Part shown: piece by piece, positions 7,489 to 14,647 of the stretch
How the letters are laid out: each line of letters starts with the position of its first letter
How positions within the stretch are numbered: position 1 is the first letter of the stretch
Assembly (NCBI GenBank): GCA_002308795.1
Contig: DBVV01000129.1
Span: 1-32,134 of the forward strand
DNA: 32,134 nucleotides
Direction of reading: 5' to 3'
DNA from: Mageeibacillus sp. UBA1255
Lineage (GTDB): Bacteria; Bacillota; Clostridia; UBA1212; UBA1255
The notes under the pieces: model-generated
Databases searched by the model: none
The model's input: only the letters and a program-made list of their open reading frames with translations
Told to the model about the DNA's origin: nothing
Position numbers and translations under genes: made by a program

Positions 7489-8694
7489 GTGAAAATGAAC
7501 GAAATAAATAATATAAACAAAGATTATTTAAAGTTATTCTTAGAAAACAATTTTAAAAAGTCTAAACCATTTTCTTTTTGTTATAACGGAACAAATGTAG
7601 TTTCTGAGTTTGGTGACTTAACCAAAATAGACGGCGTGCAAACCCAGAACTATGAGTTGTATGAAAGCAAAATGGCGCAGATAGATGAATGCCTTAAAGC
7701 TGTATTAAAAGTAAAAATATATGAGGAATATAGCGCCGTTGAATGGTGGCTTGAGCTTGAAAATATAGGTAATTATGATTCTAATATCATTTCAGAAATT
7801 AATTATTGTGACATTGGAATAAAACCTAATATAAAGCCCGAAGCGACAAACTGGGAATGGCCGATGCTTGCTTATTCAAGAGGCTCTCAGGCCAGAAAAG
7901 ACGACTTTATGATGACTAAAATGCAGTTCTGGCCAGATCCCGGACAAACTTGTGAGTTTGAATGTATATATGGCCGCAGTTCTTCAGAATATATGCCGTA
8001 TTTTAATATTCAAACAAGTAGCAGTGCCGGAGTTATTTTAGCAATCGGTTGGAGCGGAACCTGGAAAGCACAAATCAAGATCAAACCACATTGTCCGGAA
8101 AGAACAGTATTAAGCAAAATATCTTTTCCTGATGCATATTTCCGTTTACATCCAAAAGAGAAAATAATATTGCCGACAATGCTTGCAATGCCTTGGGAAT
8201 ATTCTTGTTATAGAACCAGTCATAAATTTATTGAAAAAGATTGTATTGGCGCCGAAAAGGCCTTTGATAGAAGTCATAATGATTTTCGTCGTTTAATTTA
8301 TGAAAATATGCTCCCCAAAATTAATAATAAACCAATAGAAGGAAAGATTTGTTTACGAGCTTGGGGCGGATTTAAAAAAGAACAGCACGAGAGAAAAATA
8401 GATAATATTAAAAAGCATAATCTTAAGGGAGAATGCTATGCAATTGATGCCGGGTGGTATGGAGAAGATTGGCATCAAGATGCCGGAGATTGGGAACCAT
8501 TGCCGAATTTGTTTCCTAATGGACTTAAGGGACTTTCGGACTTGGCAAAAGAAGCAAATCTCGGATTCTCAGCATGGTTTGAACTAGAACGCGCAGGTAC
8601 ATCTGCCAAGAGTGTAGCTGAACACCGAGATTATTATTTAGGACATACCTTTAAACGTGGGGGATGCTTACTTATGATACAAAAATTAAAATAA
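7489..8694 (+). pseudogene. GH36-type alpha-galactosidase, truncated before the nucleophile
   Basis: The N-terminal part of an alpha-galactosidase of clan GH-D (GH36/melibiase type). About 270 residues of beta-sandwich region precede the start of the catalytic barrel: RAWGGF, then AIDAGWYGEDW (Asp320 in the IDAGW strand), GDWEPLPNLFPNGLKGLSD and LGFSAWFELERAG with the EHRDYYLG that usually leads to the K-W-D nucleophile strand. The frame then runs into unrelated residues and stops; family members are usually around 700 residues, this one 401. The catalytic Asp and the rest of the barrel are absent, so activity is not expected. The start is taken as GTG 7489, five bases after AGGCAGGG; ATG 7495 is an alternative. 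No signal peptide. The break at about 8645-8665 joins directly to an isomerase fragment in another frame. Confidence 0.8.
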
Positions 8695-9215
8695 TGATCG
8701 AAACAAAGCCGAATGAACCTATAGACAGAAGTGTTTGCCCTACATTGGGACATGCGATGGCAATATCAGCGGCAACTATTGATCCGAATCGTGTCGGAGG
8801 ATTACTTGAAACTGCTCATGCAATGCTTGCGGGATTGGATCCGGCAAGTGAAATAGGTTTTGCTTTAGCAATGGGAAAACTGTGGGGAGTACACCTCAAT
8901 GATCAGAACGGGATGAAATTTGACCAGGATAAAAGTTTTGGAGTTGAGAATCTTCGTACAGCCTTTAACCAAATCAAGGTCCTTATGGAAAACGGATTTG
9001 GTAACAACGGGGAATACATAGGACTTGACGTTAAAGTTATGAGAACTGAAAAACAGGAAGGAAGCTATAAGCATTTAGAAAACAGCTTAAAGATTGCTAA
9101 AATGTTAGAAGCAAAGGTTGAGAAGTTTGATTATGAATATCAGAAAAAATGCGTTGAAGAGAGAGATTATGAAGCTCTTGAAATGTATGTAATGGAATTA
9201 TTAATGCAAAGTTAA
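8664..9215 (+). pseudogene. Xylose-isomerase-like TIM-barrel protein, C-terminal fragment
   Basis: The frame reads IMIETKPNEP, LLETAHAMLAG, GVHLNDQNG and YIGLDVKVMR. These correspond to the metal-binding strands of xylose-isomerase-type sugar isomerases (IEPKP, ExNHA, DxN and FDAKVRR positions). The normal N-terminal half, with the first barrel strands, is missing. The homologous frame begins at about LTYDTKIKIM, immediately at the point where the galactosidase frame breaks off. The nominal ATG at 8664 has no good ribosome site and lies inside the end of the galactosidase frame. I read it as the back half of a once complete gene joined to the front half of its neighbour. Substrate unknown; a pentose, rhamnose or uronate isomerase are all possible. 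Confidence 0.75.
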
Positions 9216-9230
9216 GTAGAGGCGTTAAAA

Positions 9231-9317
9231 ATGAATAAATACGAGACATTAAAGAAAAAGTTTAGAGATCGTGAGCTCGTAATAGGCACCACAATGGCTA
9301 GTTGTGGATCACCCTAG
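9231..9317 (+). pseudogene. 28-residue stub resembling the N-terminus of an HpcH/HpaI-type aldolase
   Basis: ATG 9231 follows a fair ribosome site (AGAGG at 9218-9222) and lies 15 bases after the isomerase stop. It reads MNKYETLKKKFRDRELVIGT, then TMASCGSP and a stop. The K-x-K-F-R-D-R-E-L-V-I-G-T pattern looks like the start of HpcH/HpaI-family aldolases, but the match is short and tentative. The frame ends inside the beginning of the dehydrogenase fragment, so it looks like a gene front whose body was deleted. Confidence 0.45.
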
Positions 9318-10281
9318 AGAGAATCCTGGCGAAATAGATTGGAGTAAATTATCTCAGTTTGGTGATGTTAAAAGATATCCAAGAACGCCTGCTGATAAAC
9401 TGATAGAGGTAATCGGTGACGCAGAGATTGTTTTTACCAATAAAAGTCCAATTACGAGACAGGTTATTGAAGCATGTCCCTCTGTTAGATTTATATCGAT
9501 CATTGCTACAGGATACAACACCGTGGATATTGAAGCCGCAAGAGAGCACGGTATACTTGTGTCAAATGTCCCTTCTTACGGAACGGGTGCTATAGCGCAG
9601 CATGCAATGGCACTCCTGCTGGAAATAACTAATCATGTGGCTTACAATGATTCTCAGGTACGTCTGGGAAGAAAAGGTGAATATGATGGCGACTGGTGTT
9701 TTTGGGATTATCCTATTATTGAGCTGGAAAATAAGACTATGGGGATTATAGGTCTTGGGCGTATAGGACAATTTACAGCGAGGGCAGCCATTTCTTTTGG
9801 CATGAAAGTAATGGCATACGATATAATTGAAAATGCTGACATGAAAAAAATAGGTGTTAAATACGTTGACTTCGATACTTTGCTGACTGAGTCCCACGTG
9901 ATAACGCTGCATTGTCCGCTTTTTGAGGATACAAAAGAGATTATTAACCGTAATACTATCTCCAAAATGAGAGATGGTGTTAAAAGATGTGCTATGTTTG
10001 GTGGCGCAGGACTTAATTCGCTCACTATACCGTTTTTGGACAAATATGGGTTGCCCCATTCCCTCAGAGATGATTTTATAAAATCTCTTGATAGAGCAGA
10101 TCATGAACATGTGGATGTTCATCTTGGTAACCACATTTCATCAAATAAAATGTATGAAAAATTGGCAAGTAGAGAGAAGGAAGGCGGTAATCCTTTTATT
10201 GATGAGAACTGCTGGCATGAGTTTTTAAGACAAACCAAATCAGCATTTGAGGCTATGCTTAAAAATGAAGCGGGAAAGTGA
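9304..10281 (+). pseudogene. In-frame chimera: 2-hydroxyacid dehydrogenase front, MBL-fold hydrolase tail
   Basis: Residues 1 to about 226 match D-isomer-specific 2-hydroxyacid dehydrogenases: NPGEIDWSKL, ATGYNTVDIEAAREHGI, the NAD-binding GLGRIG (150-155) and HCPLFEDTKEIINRNTISKM. The sequence leaves that family just before the expected INTARG strand, so the catalytic Arg, Glu and His are all missing. From about residue 227 it resembles the C-terminal part of a metallo-beta-lactamase-fold hydrolase (AMFGGAGLNSL, VDVHLGNHISSN, GNPFIDENCW), without the HxHxDH metal site. The frame opens at a GTG with no good ribosome site, and only the first few dehydrogenase residues seem lost. No working enzyme is expected. 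Its stop lies seven bases before the next start. Confidence 0.75.
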
Positions 10282-10288
10282 GACGATT

Positions 10289-11506
10289 ATGAGCAACAAA
10301 GACAAGTTAGCTGTTTTCTTATGTATTGGTCAGTCCAATATAACTGTAATTTCTACCGGCAATCAAGAGCTCGCTGTGAAACCTCAAGAAGGAACTGCTT
10401 TTTGGGATTCGTTAGAGGACAGTACCAGTTTATCTGTTACAGGCGTAAAAGGCTTATTTGGTGGCTTTTCTGACACGTTTTATAAAGTAACCGGAGAAAA
10501 GTGCTTGATGATTCAGGCTGCTCTTGGCGGTACATCTATTAATAACTGGCAAACATCATCAGACTGTCTTGGCGCAGCAATCAATAAGTACAATGCCGCT
10601 TTGGAAGAACTAAAAAAACATAAAGATAAATATGAAATTACCCGAACAGGATATTTATGGCTCCAGGGTGAAACTGATTGTAGGCTTGGCATAAGTCCGT
10701 TAGATTATTCTCGAAAATATCTCTATATGCATGAGACACTTAACCGAGAATGTAAGAAGCTTCATAAAAATGACAAGAAAGCTTTTTCTTTTGCCGGAAT
10801 ATTAGCAGTACGCTCATGGTCAGGCAGACCAAATTATATGCGTCCTTTGAATATCGTTTTTGGTGGTCCGAGAGCAGCGCAGTATGCTATGGGCAACCTG
10901 AAAACAATGACCGTAGATGGAATTCTTCATGACACAGCTGAGATACGAATGATAACAAATATAACAGAAAACTGGTACAGCGATGAAAGTGTTGTCAATT
11001 GGTTTTCGTCTGATAAGATCTATTATGAACAAGATAGAGGTGTTGTAAAGATCGTTGGTCGCAGCGAAGCAGATACTGATGCTCTTATGCCACCAGATAT
11101 TTCCAGTGCTTCAATCGTGCCGTATCCTGATCAGCATTATTTACAAAAGGGTTACAACGAAATGGGCGCGGATGCGGCAAAGAATCTTGCGAATATCTTA
11201 ACCATTGATACAAGACCGGAAGACATTCATGTTGTACTAAGAGCATTTAACGGAATTGATTTCTACAGAGATGGGGAAGAAACTGTAATCACTGAAGATA
11301 CATCAACATTAGTTCCTTGTGTAACTGACCTGGGAATCAATAACTATGCATTTACGTATGATTTTAAAAGCGATACTTGTCCAAGTGCATATGTTGATCA
11401 ATTTGGGCATATAAGCGGCCTTGATAATGGGGCATCCGGTATCTATCGTGTATATTTAAACGGCAAAGAGGAGCCAGTATTATCTGCGAAAATAACTATG
11501 TCTTGA
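10289..11506 (+). CDS. Non-exported SASA-type carbohydrate esterase
   Basis: A 405-residue paralogue of the esterase domain at 4633, with long identical blocks such as LCIGQSN, GVKGLFG, GEKCLMIQAA, TNITENWYSDESV and LMPPDISSAS. Active-site elements are kept: Ser16 in GQSN, QGETD (126-130), and Asp281 with His283. It starts almost directly at the esterase domain, with no signal peptide or N-terminal Ig segment. It ends where the larger protein enters its NPCBM module, so it should be cytoplasmic and lack the binding module. ATG 10289 is preferred over an upstream in-frame ATG (10247) because the latter lies inside the previous gene and encodes nothing conserved. The ribosome site is weak. It may deacetylate imported oligosaccharides, or be a trimmed duplicate kept by chance. 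Confidence 0.75.
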   Translation: MSNKDKLAVFLCIGQSNITVISTGNQELAVKPQEGTAFWDSLEDSTSLSVTGVKGLFGGFSDTFYKVTGEKCLMIQAALGGTSINNWQTSSDCLGAAINKYNAALEELKKHKDKYEITRTGYLWLQGETDCRLGISPLDYSRKYLYMHETLNRECKKLHKNDKKAFSFAGILAVRSWSGRPNYMRPLNIVFGGPRAAQYAMGNLKTMTVDGILHDTAEIRMITNITENWYSDESVVNWFSSDKIYYEQDRGVVKIVGRSEADTDALMPPDISSASIVPYPDQHYLQKGYNEMGADAAKNLANILTIDTRPEDIHVVLRAFNGIDFYRDGEETVITEDTSTLVPCVTDLGINNYAFTYDFKSDTCPSAYVDQFGHISGLDNGASGIYRVYLNGKEEPVLSAKITMS

Positions 11507-11586
11507 ATATAGACGTAAAAGTGTTGTCGGTGCCTTTTGCATAACATAACCGTTGCGGCTGTGTTTTTCACGTATTGTTTAACAGG

Positions 11587-11620
11587 AAAAAAGCGTCTAT
11601 AAATCACAAGACGCTTTTTT
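11587..11620 (+). terminator. Rho-independent terminator after the second esterase gene
   Basis: AAAAAAGCGTCT and AGACGCTTTTTT pair perfectly around a ten-base loop. The A-rich left arm could also terminate transcription on the opposite strand. Confidence 0.9.
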
Positions 11621-11644
11621 ATGCGTTATTTCTCGGTTGAGGTA

Positions 11645-11674
11645 TTGCAAGCCGGACGAGGTTCAGTTTATAAT
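11645..11674 (+). promoter_or_regulatory. Promoter of the LacI-type repressor gene
   Basis: TTGCAA (11645-11650) and a perfect TATAAT (11669-11674) are spaced by 18 bases. The predicted transcription start near 11681 would make the TTG at 11690 almost leaderless, which favours ATG 11768 as the start codon. Confidence 0.65.
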
Positions 11675-11767
11675 AAATGAGAAGGGTGCTTGAGTGATGC
11701 TACGGTAAAAAAGAGCAAAAACGAGCAGGCACTATATTTAATATTTCAAAGGAGCCCCAGACAGCTG

Positions 11768-12811
11768 ATGCCGCAGAGAAGAAAAACAATATATGATTTA
11801 GCTTCTGAGTTAAATGTTTCCATTGCAGCTATTAGCAGAGCGTTTAATCCTAATTCAAAGCTTAGTAAAGAAAAACGGGAATTGATCCTCGCTACTGCAG
11901 AAAAATATGGATATAAACCTAACAAAATGGCGTCAAGACTATCGATGGATACTTTTACCATAGGTGTCCTTAACTTTAGCTATATCAAGCCTTTTTATTC
12001 TGAAATAATAGATGGTGTTATGGCTGCGTATAATGATTTGAAAGATTATAAAATCGATTGTGATTTGCATAATCTGCAAAGAGGTGAAAATACAAAAGAG
12101 GAAGCCATTGAAGTGCTGAATTATTTTCTGGAGAAAAAATACAATGGAGTTATAATTATTGGAATTTACGAAGGATGGATCATTGATAAGATTAATCAAT
12201 TATCAGACAATGGCATCAAAGTTGTTACGGTACAATATGACTTGAGCAATAGCAAGCGTGTTTTTTCGTCGCTCAGCAATTATAATGTTATAGGTGATAT
12301 GGCGGCACAACTTTGCAGTATGTTATTGCGAGGTGTAACTAATAGAAAGACTGTAATGTTTACCGGCAATAAAGTCTCTCCAATACATCAAATGCTTATA
12401 GAGGCATTTTGCAGAGGGGCAAAGAAATATAATTTTGATATTGTGGAAATTTATGACACACAAGATAATCCTAAAGTTGCTACAGAAGCGGTGGCAAAGG
12501 CATTTAGTGAGCACCCTGATATTGCCGCAATATATGCCAGTTCAGCTAACTCTCTGCCTATTTGTAGATATCTAGAAACTATTGAGAACGGAAAGCAGTT
12601 AGCTTTTGTTGCCTCAGATGTTTTCCCTGATCTTTATCCGTATATAGAAAATGGCTATATAGATGCTACTATTTATCAGGAACCATATAAAATGGGATAT
12701 GTAGCATTTGACAAATTGTATCATTTATTAGTTGATTGTGAGATGCCCGCCAGACCTTTAATGTCTACACCGCGTGTAGTTATGTCGGCAAACTTAAGTG
12801 ATTATAGGTGA
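11768..12811 (+). CDS. LacI/GalR-family transcriptional repressor
   Basis: DNA-binding regulator, 347 residues from ATG 11768. An N-terminal helix-turn-helix reads TIYDLASELNVSIAAISRAFN followed by KREL...AEKYGYKPN, the classical LacI headpiece and hinge. The rest is a periplasmic-binding-protein-like sugar-sensing domain (GVLNFSYIKPFYSEIIDGV, GVIIIG, FSEHPDIAAIYAS, YIDATIYQEPYKMGYVAF). A longer frame reaches TTG 11690, but its 26 extra residues are unlike the family, and AAAGGAG at 11748-11754 could serve ATG 11768 despite 13-base spacing. It is the last intact gene of the AT-rich island. The CG-centred palindrome at 3478-3493, at the first promoter of that island, is the best local candidate operator. 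The effector sugar is unknown. Confidence 0.85.
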   Translation: MPQRRKTIYDLASELNVSIAAISRAFNPNSKLSKEKRELILATAEKYGYKPNKMASRLSMDTFTIGVLNFSYIKPFYSEIIDGVMAAYNDLKDYKIDCDLHNLQRGENTKEEAIEVLNYFLEKKYNGVIIIGIYEGWIIDKINQLSDNGIKVVTVQYDLSNSKRVFSSLSNYNVIGDMAAQLCSMLLRGVTNRKTVMFTGNKVSPIHQMLIEAFCRGAKKYNFDIVEIYDTQDNPKVATEAVAKAFSEHPDIAAIYASSANSLPICRYLETIENGKQLAFVASDVFPDLYPYIENGYIDATIYQEPYKMGYVAFDKLYHLLVDCEMPARPLMSTPRVVMSANLSDYR

Positions 12812-12901
12812 TTTAAGAGCATAAGAATTGTGAATTCATCTTTGATCTTTGTTTATTAGACAGTATTCGTTAGAGGCCACCTGGAAAAACGGAACGATCG
12901 T

Positions 12902-13338
12902 TGGCACATAAAACGATAAGTGTGCTGTTTGTGTGCCAGCCCGGCGCTGTCTCTCACTCGGGCGAAGGTCAATCTTGGCACACAAATCGGTTTATTCAGG
13001 TTTTGTGTGCCAGCCGGGCGCTGTCTCGCACTTGGGCGAAGGTCCATCTTGGCACACAAATTGGTAAATTCGGGATTTGTGTGCCAGCTCGGCTCTGTCT
13101 CTCACTCGGGCGAAACTCAATCATCGTCTTCTTCCGGGAAAAAATGAACAATTCGTGGCACACAAATTGCCAGAATTGGAGATCGTGTGCCACACCTCCT
13201 CTTCCTCCGGAAAAAAATGAACAATTCGTGGCACACAAATTGCCAGAATTGGAGATCGTGTGCCACACCTCCTCTTCTTCCTGAAAAAAATGAACAATTC
13301 TTGGCACACAAACCGCCGGATTATAAGATCGTGTGCCA
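12902..13338. repeat. Array of six 37-bp palindromes at 73-74 bp spacing
   Basis: Six elements begin at 12902, 12976, 13050, 13156, 13229 and 13302. Each is exactly 37 bp from TGGCACA to TGTGCCA, with arms of up to 12-13 bp (for example TTGGCACACAAAT with ATTTGTGTGCCAG at 13049-13086). Start-to-start distances are 74, 74, 106, 73 and 73 bp. The first three (type A) are joined by a GC-rich 37-bp segment with GGGCGAAGGTC. The last three (type B) are joined by a 36-bp segment rich in CTCCTCTTC and ending ATGAACAATTC. The 69-bp gap between the third and fourth is half A and half B. Open frames cross it on both strands but only reflect the repeat. In the 699 bases between the LacI gene and the next gene, this array and the promoter at 13408 are the only structures I see. 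Confidence 0.9.
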
Positions 13339-13407
13339 CACCTATATCTTTCTAAAAAAGAGTAACAGAAGGATTAGAAGGGATAAAGATACAATTAGCA
13401 GAAGACC

Positions 13408-13435
13408 TTGACAATGCCCGGAAAAAGGATAAAAT
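13408..13435 (+). promoter_or_regulatory. Promoter of the beta-helix lipoprotein gene
   Basis: TTGACA (13408-13413) and TAAAAT (13430-13435) are 16 bases apart. The palindrome array ends 70 bases upstream, so it is placed where it could affect this promoter. Confidence 0.6.
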
Positions 13436-13510
13436 AAACGCATCTACTGATCCAGCGACAGGTTTCATATAAAAACAGTATCCAGACCGGATAAAGAAAG
13501 GACAATCAAA

Positions 13511-14620
13511 ATGAAACACGCAATAAAAATCATTACCCTCATACTTACCATATGCCTTGCCGCCACGGCACTTTTCGCATGTGCAGGTAAACCTGCAGAC
13601 CCCGAACCGGCCGCCACAGAAGAAAAACAAGAAGAAATTGACCCCAGATTCAAAGACCTCGTGGTAAGAGGGAACACTGTCGAGATCAGCACGCGCGAAC
13701 AGCTTTTCGCATTGGCCGAACATATGAACAATACGGACCCGGAATACGACTTCCACGGATTCACCATCAAACTAATGAACGATATTGACCTCGATCCCAC
13801 GCTCGAAGGCGGAAAAAACTGGACGCCTGTCTATGTCAGCAGGTACCTTTATAACGCAGTGTTTGACGGCCAGGGGCATAAGATAAACGGCGTGACGATC
13901 ACCCCGGACGATCTGGATGACGTAGGATTCGAGGATACCGTATACGGCACCGGATTTTTCGGCCAGGTCAACGTTTCATTCACCGTTAAAAACGTCCATT
14001 TTACAAATGCAAAGATGGAAGCGGTTTCTAAACATTGCGGCGGAGTTATAGGCTCGGTCGAATACGGCGCGGGAGATATCGAACTGGATCACGTGACGGT
14101 GTCAGGGCTCGTGCTTAACGGCGGTACGGGTTCTGAAAACGATCTGACAGGGATCAGCATAAGAGTCGGAGGCCTCGTCGGTGCCAACATCCAGGATTCT
14201 TCCGTGATCATTCACGACTGCGTCGTCGAGGATTCCCAGATCACGGGATTCCACAACGTTTCCGGTCTTATGGGCTGCGCCAACGAGGGAACGTACACGG
14301 TAAATAACAACAAAGTCAGGAACGTGAAGCTGAGCTACTCTGCTTCTTACGCGACGAACGAGAACTACAAGAATCCGGTCTATTCAAGATATTTTGCCGA
14401 CCCGTTCTACTGCGTGAACAGCTACTGGGGCGAATATCATACGGATTACGACCGTGAAAACGGCAACGTTTACGAAAATCTTGATTCGTACGACGTAAGA
14501 AATGATATCCATTACAGCAATGAGGAAGGTAAGGATAAGGACTGCACGCCGAACAGCGAAGGCTATTTCCCGGCGGTAGGCGGAAGCCCGATCAGACCGA
14601 GGGACGAAAGAGGTTACTGA
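13511..14620 (+). CDS. Beta-helix-like lipoprotein with GLUG-type turns
   Basis: A 369-residue lipoprotein (lipobox LFAC, Cys24). A short charged segment rich in Glu and Lys follows, then a region of repeated beta-helix-like turns typical of adhesin and GLUG-containing proteins: FTIKLMNDIDLD, FDGQGHKINGVTI, FFGQVNVSFTVKNVHF, GGVIGSVEYG, VGGLVGANIQDSSVIIHDC and VSGLMGCANEGTYTVNNN. The last 90 residues are Tyr/Asn rich and not recognised. No hydrolase motifs are visible, so a binding or scaffold role on the outer surface is inferred. AAGAAAGGA at 13494-13502 supports the start. The next gene begins 27 bases after its stop, so the two are likely co-transcribed. Confidence 0.75.
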   Translation: MKHAIKIITLILTICLAATALFACAGKPADPEPAATEEKQEEIDPRFKDLVVRGNTVEISTREQLFALAEHMNNTDPEYDFHGFTIKLMNDIDLDPTLEGGKNWTPVYVSRYLYNAVFDGQGHKINGVTITPDDLDDVGFEDTVYGTGFFGQVNVSFTVKNVHFTNAKMEAVSKHCGGVIGSVEYGAGDIELDHVTVSGLVLNGGTGSENDLTGISIRVGGLVGANIQDSSVIIHDCVVEDSQITGFHNVSGLMGCANEGTYTVNNNKVRNVKLSYSASYATNENYKNPVYSRYFADPFYCVNSYWGEYHTDYDRENGNVYENLDSYDVRNDIHYSNEEGKDKDCTPNSEGYFPAVGGSPIRPRDERGY

Positions 14621-14647
14621 CAGAGCCGCTTGAAGAGGACAAGAGAA

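Noticed and set aside
8640..9215. Programmed frameshift joining the GH36 and isomerase frames
   Set aside because: The two frames belong to unrelated families, each missing hundreds of residues. A frameshift cannot restore either protein.
11690..12811. TTG 11690 as start of the LacI-type repressor
   Set aside because: The added 26 residues do not resemble LacI proteins, the ribosome site would be only three bases away, and the promoter at 11645-11674 leaves almost no leader. ATG 11768 fits the family better, though it is not proven.
12902..13338. CRISPR array (37-bp repeats with 36-37-bp spacers)
   Set aside because: The spacers are themselves conserved within each type, the repeats are long full palindromes with variable centres, and no cas gene is nearby. 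This is a tandem repeat, not a CRISPR.
12901..13411. Overlapping open frames on both strands in the palindrome array
   Set aside because: They exist in five frames at once, encode only the translated repeat (WHT, CVP, CAT strings) and lack ribosome sites. They are by-products of a stop-poor repeat.
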